Positions 1 through 11,400 of a DNA stretch of 64,000 nucleotides are shown here, piece after piece. Made by a program: the position numbers and the translations under genes. Source of the DNA: Dicaeum eximium. Lineage: Eukaryota; Chordata; Aves; Passeriformes; Dicaeidae. The stretch lies in NCBI GenBank assembly GCA_013396995.1, contig VWZP01004535.1, positions 669,188 to 733,187 on the forward strand, given 5' to 3'. Under the pieces are notes generated by a model, which saw only the letters and a program-made list of their open reading frames with translations, did no database searches and was not told where the DNA came from. Position 1 is the first letter of the stretch, and each line of letters starts with the position of its first letter.

Positions 1-3000
1 GCACCCCCAGGCAAACCCCAGACAGCTCTTCCTGGGCTTGGGAAAGGCCAGGAGGAACGGACTGCTGGGGAGGATTTTGGGACGGGACTCTGGGGATAAA
101 CCTGGCTGTGGACACCCGGAGGGCACTACCAAAAGCCAGGGCTGGGGCAGACGGGCTGGAGTGCTGACTCTGCCTCCCACGGATGCCATTCAGGGAACAG
201 CAGAGACCTCGTGGGATATTAGAAACTGGGCTTTGTTTGGGGAAGGGGTGGCACATACAAAGGCTGGGCTCAGGAGCGGGCCGGGGATGCTCTGGTCCAA
301 AGCCCTCCCTGCCAAGGCCGGCAGGGAGCTGATGGCTGCCCGAAATGAAAGGATGTTTCAGTGGCAGTGCATTCACTCACATCACACCAGAGCTTCACCT
401 GAATCATACCTGAGCGTCAGAAATGTGCCCGGGGTTCCCAGGGCCCTGAGAACACACACCTGCATCCACAGGCTCTGGCTGGGGTGGTCTCAGGGTGGCT
501 GTGATCCCCGGAGTGGGTGCTGTCTGTTTTCCAGACCCTGGCCAGATTTGACTGGTATTTGGGGCACAAGCCCCACACCCCATCTCTCTGAATACAAACA
601 CCTTCCTGAGCCCCAAACAGATTTGCAAAACCCACCTGGGTGTGCGAGAGCAAGGGGGAATCCAAGGAGTGATAAGTACAACCCATCACTGGAGCTGGAG
701 GGGAAAATCTCAGTCTGGTGCCAGCCACTTGTACCAGCCCTGCCACTGGGCAGGTGAGCTAGTGACAGCCTGAGGAAATAGGGAAGTACTCCCAGCTCAG
801 CCATGAGATTAATCCAAGGGAAATTTATAGGGATCCTATTCTGCATCAGATAGGGCCAAAATCCTCTGGCAGCTCCTGTGCTGGGCTGGCTTTGACCCAT
901 TTGCAGGCAGCAAATACATGGAGGGGCCAGATGGAGGTGAGCCCCTGTGCCACAGGCAGGCTTATCCTGGGAAATTACAAATATCAGCAAAATAGGGATT
1001 TGGAGTGTTTCTGTGTGCAAACAGTGTTGTGCTGGCATTAGGGAAGTGACAATTTGCTGCCACAATTTGCAGTCACTGGGGAGTTTGGTGACTCTGCACT
1101 CACCATAAGATGTTGCTCACAGAAATCACTGTTGCTCACTGCTCCCTGTTAACACTGCAGGGACACTGGAGCCTCCAGGGCTCATCACCCCACATGTCCT
1201 CACAGGGCTGCCCTGTGAGCACCCTGGGCAGAAATGATGGGTTGTGTATGACCATTCCTTCTGATTATGCAGTGAAGGATGGTTTCCATTAGCACCAGCA
1301 CATTGCAAATCCAATCCTCACTTCCCATCTGGTTTATGGGCTTTTCCTCAAGTTTCCCATTGATTAAGGTGTGTGAGATGGATGAGCAGGGCTGGCGGGT
1401 GCTGGGTGTGCTGGGTGTGATGCACATACAGAGAGATGCAGCGGGGCAGAGCCAGAGGAGAGGTGGGAATAGATGAAAGAAAACCCTTTGGTTTCAAAAC
1501 ATCCACCTTGCTCTGCTGGGGAAGGTCTGAGGATGTCGGCAGGGGATGCAAAGTAGGGGCAAAGTATCTCCCCAGGGAGCAGAGAAGGGCAAAGGAGCTC
1601 TGGCAGCAGCAGGGAAGGTTTAGGTTATGGCAGTGGGAAAAGCTTTCTGAAGCTTTTCAGAAGAGAGTGAAGATAGGAAGGAAAGAGGTTGCCTTTGTGG
1701 GGGTGTGTGTGCAAAACCTCATTGTGTCTGTGCTAGGTGATGAAAAATGGGCAAATCCCAGGAGAATCAGGTGGAATCCATGTCTGGGAATGCTCTGCAT
1801 CCCATTGCAATGGTCATCAGTGATCATCACGGCCACCAAAACCTAGCTATGAGCTACATCACAGACCTTCCACCCCAAGGCCATTCACCAGGATTGCCAG
1901 TGTATCTGCCCGGGGAATAGTTACTGGTACCAGTAGAACCCTGAGCCCAGCTGTGGGTCCAGTGGTGCCCAGCTCAGCCTGCAACACCATGTGAGCTGGG
2001 TGAGAGCCTTGCCCAAATGCTGATGGCAGTGCTGGGACCCAGGTTTTGGTGCTCCCTGGTCCCTGCACTGCTCCTGACCTGTCTCCCACTGACATAATTT
2101 TGAAATTCAGAGTGGCAGTTTCCCCAGATGAACCCCAGGGATTTACCACGGGGTGCCAGGAAAGACAGACTTTGGCCCCACATGCTTTGCAGTGGATGTA
2201 GACTAAGGCAGAGGTTCCAGTTAACTCTTTTCCTGAAATTATTTGAAAACCTGGAGAATCACCATGAGCCACCAACAATACAATGAATTTTGTGAGCTGA
2301 GAGGTTAAACAGAAGCTGCTGCAAAGGAAGCATGGAAAGATGCAGTGCTGAACTAGTAACATTTAAACTCTCCTGAATAAAATTCATAATAACCCTGGCA
2401 TTTTATATCTGTCCATGAATTACAGTTAAAATCCCACCACGTCCCACGCATGCTCGTTGCTCTGTACGGGCAATAAGATTACAGCGAAGAGCTGGACGAG
2501 CAGGGAAGAATGTAATTTAAATGCTGCTCCTTTGAAAACCAAGCCCTTCTTTTTAAGGCACGTTCAGAAAAGGAAAGTACAAATAACACACCCAGAAGGT
2601 GCTATTTTTTCCAGGGGTGGGATGGCAGGGCTGGCACTGAGCTGCTCTTCCTGGGCAGCAGGATTGTCATCCTGTTCCTGCCTGTGGAGGAGGGACAGGA
2701 CAGTGGGAGCTGTGCCTCTGCTCCAGTGCAAGGAGTTAAGCAAACAAAAGCCGTTTTGCAAACACCCACGGTCGAGAGGTGTCCCTGGGATGCCAGAACA
2801 GGGAAGCCACTTGGCTTGGAGTCATCAGCCAGCCTTGCTGGCAGGAGCTGCCCGGTGAAACCCCTGGCCACAGGAGCCGGGGTTTTATCCTGTGCGTGAT
2901 GACAGTCTGTCGACATGACATGGAGATTACAGCACAAATCAGGTTAAAACCCATTTATCTGACCCAAGCAGAGCCCGTGTGCTGGGATGTGCAGAGGCGT

Positions 3001-3059
3001 GAGCGGGGCCATCGCCGCGCTGATGGCTGAGAACTCGCCCCGGTCTGCCGGAGAGCCCG

Positions 3060-3260
3060 ACAAACCCCGGCCGTGCAGCCGTGCACAGTGGGTAATCCAG
3101 GGCATGCAATAATTAAACCAGCACACCTGGAAATAGCTCTTTCTGTAGCTCCCAGGCTTAACCAAATGAATGAAATTTGCGCTGGCGTAATTAAAGCGAT
3201 GCGGTTCAGGATCTTGTCTGCAGCGGGGAGTTACTGCAGCTTCACTCTTCGCTCTCCGGT
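3060..3260. other. Possible conserved non-coding element (TAATTA-rich, CpG-containing)
   Basis: This block mixes several homeodomain-type TAATTA cores (near 3108-3116 and 3187-3193) with retained CpG dinucleotides, which is unusual in otherwise CpG-poor intergenic DNA. It has no open frame of note. Calling it an enhancer is only inference from composition. A multi-species alignment would decide. Confidence 0.2.
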
Positions 3261-3337
3261 GACAGCCACGTGGAAGAGCCCCCAGCTCCAGCCCCTGCAC
3301 GGCTCGGCTCCAGGGCTGACTTCTCACCATCAGGGTG

Positions 3338-3379
3338 CCCATTAACACCAGCCCATTAACACCAGTTCATTAACACCAG
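3338..3379. repeat. Tandem repeat, 14-bp unit, three copies
   Basis: The unit CCCATTAACACCAG occurs at 3338-3351 and 3352-3365. A third copy with two changes at its first two bases (TTCATTAACACCAG) is at 3366-3379. It is a young, short minisatellite with no coding role visible. Confidence 0.9.
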
Positions 3380-6300
3380 CCTTCAAACCTGTCCGGCAGC
3401 ACAATGCCTCCCGCGTCCTCCGGCAGCTGCCCCGGCTCACTCCAGCACACAGCAGCCATGGCAAAACACCGGGCTCTCGGGTGCAGTTCCTGCTCCCCTC
3501 CAGGGACTTGTAAATCTGCAGGAGAAATCAGTATTCTTCCATTTTAACTACGGTAAACCACTACATATTTATATTCACTCATCTCAAACAATCTCTTATT
3601 TTTTTCTCTGCTTGCCCTTTTAGGTGTTAAAAAAAACCCCTAGAGTCACTAGTGGCCAGTTTTGGGGATATTAGTGGTAAAATTCTTCACACAAGTGAGC
3701 TGCCAGTGAAACCTGCCAATGCAAAATAGGATTTGGAGCCTCTGTGGAGCTTCATCCCCATGGCTGATGTGTCACAGCAGCACTCGGGCTCTGGCAATGC
3801 CACCGCTGCTGTCAGCGTGCAGCAGCCACCAGATTTGCAGCTGGAAAAGCCCTGGGTGAATTCCCAGGAGAGTCGTGCTTACTGGAAAAATCCTGTCCCT
3901 GCCTTTTTCCTTCCCTTTCTAAATCTGGATTAAGCTTTCAGTCTGAAGAGGTGACATCAAATGTGAGGGAGAGGAAGGAGGGGATGAGGTGGAGCAAGGC
4001 CCACAGAGGTGTGGACAAGTGGCAGCTCTTGGTGTCCGGCTCTGGTCACAGCACTGCAGGTACAGGGAAATTAATTTCCAAATTTTTGAAACACCCATTT
4101 TATAAGTCTCTGATCCCTGGCAGCTCTCAGTGAGAAATGGGGAAAATTACATGGGAAAAAGCGCTCTGGCCAGGGTGGAAGAGCTCAGAACCACAGGGAT
4201 CACCAAGGAGGATGTGCCAATGGTTTTCTGCCATCCAGCACCTCTTCCACACAATGAAGGCAGCAGCCAAAGGGATTTAAATTGGGGATTAGAGAGGCTG
4301 CCTGGCTGCAAGGATACACTTGGGGTACAGGGAGCAGAGCATCCCCAGTGCCAGAGGTTTTAGCTGTAATTAGACCAACATCTGTCCGGCGATGGTCGAG
4401 GCTTGCGCAGTCACTGTGTTGCTCCAGGCTGGGCTGGAGATTTCCCACAGGCTCCTCCTGCTCTGCTTTTCTGCAATTTCACAGATACCAGAAATTTTTT
4501 TTCCATCTGATGCGTTCTTCCTCTACAGAAAGATTAAATCTTGATTGTCAGGTACTGGTGTAGCAGGCAAGAAGATTTCCCTGCCTAGTTCTAATGTCAT
4601 CCTAGTAAAAATGCTAGTAATAAAAAATAAAATAGAAAGGGACCATTATGGACACAGGCCTGAAAAAATATCCAAAAGATGGATTCTGAAGTTTAAAAAC
4701 AATTGAAGCTTGGTGGCTGAACGGCGCTCTGGGGACTGCTGGGCCCGGCACACACATTCATAGGGTGGGGAAATCAATCAAAGATAATTGACTGTGTGCT
4801 GGTCTTGAACTTAAAGGGAACAAACTCAAGCCTTTTCACTCATCTCAAATAGGTTTGGGGTTTATTGTTATTTTGGAAATTAGGGCAAGGAAGGAAATGC
4901 TCAAGCGAGGGGTGGTAGAATGGGGAGATGCTTCATCTGGAGAGGATGCTGGGACAGGGAGGGGACCACAGGGATGTGTCCTTGGCAACCATCCCACATG
5001 TGAAATAGGAATCATTCCACATCTCCTGGTTGTTCCCACCATCCCATTTTGTCTGAGAGCACCGTACCAGGGAGAAGCATCAGAGTCAAGAGGGTGCTGG
5101 TAATAAACCAAGCCAACCCAACCCCACCCTGGAAGAGCAGGTCTTGGAAAATCCGGTTACACCGGTGCCACGTGGGGGACATGTTGTCAGCATGCAGAGG
5201 GAGGCTATTTCAGGTTCCCCCAAAGGAAGCATGGCTGTTACTGTTGGAATGATGGCTCCAGGGCTGGACTTGGGATCAAAAGCTGCACTCCTAGAAGGGG
5301 CTGGGGGTCACCAGGAAGGGACAGCTGCTGTCTGCTCTCTATGGTGGCTTTGTCAGATCAAACAACTTTTTTATTTCACCCCCAGGTGGGGTGATATACC
5401 AAGGACTCGGCTGTGACTGGCACAGAACGAGCCTCCCCACTGCATTTTCACTTCCCTGCAAACCCCACTGCACTGGAGCAAGCACCAGGAGCAGAAACAC
5501 AAGAGGAGAGCAATGAGCCTGGGGGTGGAGAGATGCAAAGATCAAACCAGCAGCGATTTCAAAATAAAATCCGACAGCCCAGGGAAAACACTGTGTGTCC
5601 TTGCCGAGGCTATCATTTATGCCAATTAAAAAAAAAAAACCAAACTGGCATGGCACGAAGGAGAGCTGCGTGGTATTTCCTGAAAAGGGTGTGGGGAGCA
5701 TCCTTGGAAAGCCTGCCCTGCACAATGTGCTTGCTGTTTCCAGAAAAATAAAGTTTGCTGTGACCCACCTGTCCCTGAAAAGCAGCTATTTAGGGCTGGA
5801 ACATGGTCAGCCTGGAGTCAGTGGCTGGGTCTGTCCTGACTGCAGAGCAGCTGGCACATTTGCCAGTATTTGGGGTTTGGCATTTACCTGCAGCTTTTTA
5901 ATTGCTGCAAAATGTCTTAGGAAAAAATGCAGGAGAGCTACCCAAGCACCAAGTGCTCACAACTGAAGGTCTTTCCTCCACAGCTTTTGGCTGGTGGCCA
6001 TTAACCCCCCTACCAGCCCCCAGAGCCATGACAGAACAGGACAGGAGGGGTTTTCTCCTATGCCACCTTCAGATTTTGGGAGTATTTTGACTCAGCTGGG
6101 AATCTGGGGGTTTAGAGCAACAGTTTTGGGGTTTGCCAGAGAGACAGCTGTGGGAGTGATGGGTGAGAGCAGCCCCTGGGACTGGAGGGGCTCTGCTGGC
6201 AAAAGACAGGAGGGCCCCCATTGGGCAGGGACAGTTTTTGGTAGAGAAGGGAGTGTCCCATGGGTTTGTGTCCCCTCATCCCCTGGCAAGCCAGGACCAG

Positions 6301-7089
6301 GACTCACTCCCCATCCCAGTGGCAGAGCATGCTTGGGGCTCACCAAGGGCATTTCTGAAGGTTTCAGCAGCATAGCAAGACTTGCCAAAGCCTAATGTCC
6401 AAGCGAGCTTACCTTTGACATGGAATTTCAATGGGGGAGCGTGGAAAACAAACATAAACCCACAGTTTGGATGGGTTTCTTTTGTCTGAGCCCTGCTCAG
6501 AAGCTGCAGGCAGGCGGAATTTGGGTGACCAGACTGGATCCAGTGTTCTCTGGGCAGCCACGATGCTGAAAGAGAAGCAGCTCCACCTTAGGGCAGGCAC
6601 TGGTGCTGGAGCAGGGCCGAGCTCGACACCAATTCAACCATCAGCCATCACCCCTCAGCATCATCTGTGCCAGGGACTGGCAACATCTGCTTCAGCCTGC
6701 AGCCAGGCTTCGAGACAACACCAAGGTCTCAAGGCTTGGGATCAGTTTGGGGCTGAGAATTTAGAGATTCCCTTAGTCACATTGAGAAAAAATCCCCTCC
6801 AATGTTTATTTTCTTTCCTAATGAGGCTGGGGGGCAGAAAAGGCCGTTTTCAGCAAATCACCCTTTGCATCCTGCAAAAGCACCCTGAGACCCACAGTGG
6901 GTGGAAATCCCACACGGAGCAAAACTCCACAACAATAAAAACTCATCCTAGCTGGAAAAATAACTTTAAAAAACCAAAAAAGCCAGTCAACAACAAAGCA
7001 GGGTTCTATGGAGCCCTGGACATATCTGGATTAGTCCCATAAAAATCAGCTGTTGTGGAATATCGGCTTCCCTGCAGGAGACAGCAGGA

Positions 7090-7420
7090 GAGATGCTAAC
7101 CTGGTCTCGATTTGAAAGTTGCTTATTAGTCCTCATCAAGCATAATTAGGCTTCAAAGCCAAATGAGATGTCCAACTGAATTCTGAACACACGTTAATGT
7201 TTTTAAACGTGAAAAAAACCCAACAAAACCCTATTTATTGAATCCCAGCCAGGCTCCAAATGTTAAAATAGATGCTGCTAATGGCTCTGGGAAGGGAGGG
7301 CTGGAGCTTCACTGCAGCTTTGCCAATTAAATGGTTATTACTGACCAATTAGTCAGGAATCAACCCTGTTTTTACTGATATCTGATTAAGTGCATCCTGC
7401 AGATGAGCCTCAGTTGTTAA
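7090..7420. other. AT-rich stretch with clustered TAAT motifs, possible regulatory DNA
   Basis: The stretch has repeated CAATTA, TAATTA and ATTAAG words (for example near 7141-7148, 7324-7330 and 7347-7353) within otherwise unique sequence, and no plausible exon. Such motif density is typical of some developmental enhancers, but there is no direct evidence of function here. The call is weak. Confidence 0.15.
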
Positions 7421-8160
7421 CCAGGGGAAAGAAACGCCTTCTCCCCATCAGCCCCCCTGGATACTCAGACTGGGCAGGGTTTGTGCCCACCCTGCTCATG
7501 AAAAATCCCTTTTTCTTCCAGCACTACCACTCCCCTGGGGGAAACACATCTCAAAGACCCACCTAGGCACGGCAAAACCTTTCAGAGCCAGGAAGGAAAT
7601 GGGAAGGAAATGAAGGAAAAGGGGAAAATTAACCACACGCAGAGGGTGGCTTCTCCCCCCGCAGCTCACAGGTTGCTGCTGCCCGGCACATGCTGAGCCA
7701 TGCCCATTCACAGGCTTTTCCAAATATTATCCCAATATTTTCTTTCAGTTCCCAGATAAATGGGCCTCTTCAGCAGGCTTTAAGCCCGCTCTGTTCCAAC
7801 ATTTTCTTTAAAGCAGCAGAGGAAACGTTTGAGTTGCGCCAAGCTGCTGAATCCTGCTTTCAGGGCTGAGCTGCAGGGGTTTTCCAAGAAAAAACAGGGG
7901 CACTGTTGTGCTTTTTCCTTGTTTCATCAGGAAATATGAAGAAGGCCACATCGCCCCTTAATCAGGGACTGGGATGGGATGTGGCCCTTTCCGTCGTCCT
8001 CAGCTGTGTTCCCCTTCCTGGAAAGGGGGGAATGCCGTTTTCCCGGGCCACAGGATGGGGCATGAGGAGGCCAACAGCTCCAGCAGATGTGGGACCCGTT
8101 GTGTCCTCTCCCCATCCCGTGCTCTGGAGCAGCGCAAAGGCTGCATCAGCTCATTTCCTC

Positions 8161-8480
8161 CCACCGTTGCTTTACCCCGGAGCATCCCTCGGGGCCGGGG
8201 CACGAAAATCCCCCGCAGGGCCGGGTGGAGCCGGGGGTGTAGAGGAGACGCCACGGTCCCCGGAGGCCGGGGAGCCCCGGGCTGGCCGCGGCCGGTGCGC
8301 CGGGCCGGCACTAGGTGGGGATGGCACCACGCCGCGGGGAGGAGGAAGGGCGGGAGGAAGGGCAGCGCCGGGCTCGGGCTGCGCTGCTGCTGGGCTCGGG
8401 CTGCGGGGCACTGAGGAACGGGCTCACAGGGGCTACAGGGAAAGGCTGAGGGGAAGGAGGGATGGGGCAGGGATGCGGGC
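8161..8480. promoter_or_regulatory. Orphan CpG island
   Basis: CpG dinucleotides are dense, roughly six to ten per 60 bases over 8161-8400, in strong contrast to the flanks. The stretch is very GC-rich and includes a run of GCCGG words around 8281-8312. Such islands usually mark promoters or distal regulatory elements. No exon of a known gene is recognised on either side. It lies about 6.7 kb upstream of the PLEKHO2 start codon, so it could be an alternative promoter of PLEKHO2, the promoter of a non-coding RNA, or the edge of a gene I did not recognise. Long open frames across it are expected from GC-rich composition and are not taken as coding. Confidence 0.6.
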
Positions 8481-11400
8481 GGTGAGGCTGCGATGCAGAG
8501 TGGCGGGGATGTTGGAGGCAGCAAGGAGCCGGTACCACATCAGGCTGCCGAATCAGGTGTTACTGCAAAGGCTGGGGCTGTCAGACAGTCTGAGCCCCTC
8601 TCCTCACCCCACTCTGGCTTGTAAGGGTTATTATTGACATTCATTGCATTTTGAAATTTTAGAAAGGAAGTATTTCCTTTCATGTACTCAGTCAGACCTT
8701 CTTCTGCATCACACAGCTTGTTCCATCCATGGCTCTGTGCTAAGGTGGGACATTGGCACAGCTGAGAGCTGGACAGTTGGTCACCAAGCTCTTGGCCTCA
8801 CTGGAAAGGCTGGGAGGTGGCCACGGTGCTGGGAGAGGGATGCAAAGTGCCTGTGGCCTCAGTACCACCTCACGGCAGGGCTAAAGAGGGATGAACCCAT
8901 GTCAGGAGGAAAACTCCATCACAGAGGAGTGTTTCACACTGGCTGCTTGGCCATGGGCAGCACCTCCAGAACCTGGCTGGGACACAGCAGGCCAATGCAA
9001 TAAGCCCTGCACGTGAAAGGGTTTATTGCTGTAAATCTTTGCAGAATTCACTTGATCCAGTCCTACCTCATGAGTCACCACCAAAACCAGGGTACAGCTG
9101 TAAATCTCACCCCTTCCATGCTCACACCAAGACTCATCTCATTTCCACAGCCACTGCACAAAGCATCTTCAGGGAAAGCATCACCCTGAAGTCCTGATCC
9201 AAGAGAAAGGATTTTTCCAGCCTCCTCCTGCAGGGACCCAAGCACTGGCAACAGGAATTTGGCTATCAGCATTCATAGGGAAACTCAGAGGTGAGAAACA
9301 ACTGTTGATACATGTTTTTACACCAAATTTTGAGGAGCCAGTCTCACCACTGGGTTAGGTGCATAGACCACAGCCATGGTCAAGTTGTTCATTTTTTGCT
9401 TCCCCTCTTCTCAACAAAAAAAACCCCAACAAACCAGCCCAATCCTGCAGCATGTCTGTCAAAATCCATGTTCACCACAGAAATGGTAGCTCAGAATGAG
9501 CCACTGAGGTCTGCACCCTCTAAGCAGGGGGCAAAGGAAGTTGGCACCACTGGGACAGGAGCATAAATAAGAATATTGATTTAAATGTAACTATTGATTT
9601 AACCTCTTCTGCTGCCTCTCTGTGTTCCTCACATGCTCATCCAAATCAGAGAGAACATAATTTCAGACAAACTCCATGGTTGCTTGCTGTTCATGCCATT
9701 GGTGCCCAAAACTCACAGGTCCCTTTGTGCCCAGGAACCAGGCAGGGTGACAGGCAGGGATCAGAATCAGGATGGTCAAGGATAGCCCTGAGAGCAAGAG
9801 TGCACAAAGCAGGATCATATTACCAGGGGTCATCAGTGCTACAGGTACCAAATTACACTTCTCTGAGGGTTTGTTTCTTGCCACAGCAAATAAAATCAGG
9901 TTCTGAGGATATTATCACATATATATATTATTTTTACATATCCCAGAACCTCCAGGAGGACCACAATGCTGCACTGCATACAGGTAAGCAGGTGTCTGCA
10001 ATGCACCCAGAGATGATGCCTTACCTTAAACTCACCCAGAAAAATGCCTCCAGCACCTCTGGGGCTGCAGCTTCACCTTCTTCAAATGGCATGCACAGAG
10101 CAGAGGTGTTTTGGAGAGTTCCCATGCTTAGACAGAGTAGGGAGGCAGTGGGAGGTCAGGACTGTGGAGCAGGAAGTGATTCCCCCCCAAACTCAGTCCA
10201 GTTTGAAAGCCTGGCAAGCACTAACACTAACAAACAGTCAGTGTGTTTATATCCCACCTTCCTGCCGGAGAGCAGGGGTTATTTTTGGCATATTTTGTCA
10301 TTAGTGGAGATGTCAGTGAAGGCCAGGAACAGCGCAGAGCTGTTGGGAAAGCCCAGAGGCAACTGCCCCAAGCACAGGATGACGAGATGAGGGATGTGAG
10401 AAGCTGCTCCAAACCATTTACACAGGGGTTGGGTTTTGCCTGCAGGATGTGGGGCACAGCCCTGGCTTCAAAATACCTGGGGACTAAGAACAGCATGGAT
10501 TGTCCTATCCCAGCCCTATTCCAGCCCCACACTGCTCCCATTCACCCCGTGCAGCAATGGAGCAGGAGTGCCATCCTGAGCCCTCACCCACCAGGTGCTT
10601 CACTCCTTCCCACCTTTCCTGCCTGTGCACGAACTGTGGCCATCAGCTGGACACCAACAGTGATGTTCTGGCATCATCAGTCACCTCTTCCAGCCTGCAC
10701 TCGCTGTCTTCCATCAGGGCTTACTGCTCATGCTGAGTTCAAACAGGAAAGAAGAAGAGAGCACAAAGCAGCATCAGTGGTTGTCCACTTGCCATAGTGC
10801 CACAGGGCTTGGCCACATTCCTTCAACTCACTGCTGGTTTTAAGATCATTTAAACCATTCACCTCCCCCATTTCCCCCCAGCAAGTGACCTCCTTACCTA
10901 CAGTTTTGGATCTGCTTTGTCCCTCCTGTGAGCACCAGATGTCCTCTGCAGCCAGGACTGCTTTTCCTTACAAAACCAGCAAGGTCAGCAGGGAGAGCAC
11001 ACGAGTTTCTGCGAGCACTTGCAGGCTGATGGCTTTGGCAGATAGCTGGGTCTTCTCTTCCAGACATGCAACTCAAATAGGAGCATGAGTAGCTGAAAAG
11101 CCCAGGTTTGATTTGGGCAGAAGCTTGGACAGGTATCAGCCAAGAGGAAAACAGGTAAAACCAGGATTTTGGCAGGTCAGGAGTTACTGGCCAAACCTCA
11201 GCCTGGGTGTGATAACCCCGACTGCCCCACTGCAGCAGGGAATGGGGCTGGAAGCACTATCCTTTCACATGGCTTGTCCATAAAACACAAGATTTAAACC
11301 CAGAAAGCTGTTGGATAGGTGAAGAGAAACCTTCCATGCCAGCTCCAGATGTGTGGTCTCTCATCTCCTCCAGCCTTTGCTGCTGCTAATTCCCCATGCA

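Larger units (their letters stand above)
1..8160. other. Intergenic DNA upstream of PLEKHO2, no gene recognised
   Basis: I read this stretch on both strands and found no exon with a recognisable protein family, no RNA gene and no transposon fragment that I can name. In human the genes upstream of PLEKHO2 are PIF1 and RBPMS2, both pointing the other way. I looked for the RBPMS2 RNA-recognition-motif exons and for helicase motifs and did not see either, but a very short exon could be missed by eye. Open frames of up to 239 codons occur but have no coding character I trust. Confidence 0.6.

Noticed and set aside
38..757. Open frame of 239 codons on the + strand near the left edge
   Set aside because: It has no recognisable domain, no conserved-looking motif, and overlapping open frames on the other strand. 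It is likely chance in moderately GC-rich DNA.
490..1065. Open frame of 191 codons on the - strand
   Set aside because: No family resemblance. It overlaps other frames of equal quality.
1859..2362. Open frame of 167 codons on the - strand
   Set aside because: No domain or family resemblance and no splice context.
7906..8637. Open frame of 243 codons across the orphan CpG island
   Set aside because: Its composition (Gly, Arg, Ala, Pro) simply reflects the GC-rich island, and several frames on both strands are open there.
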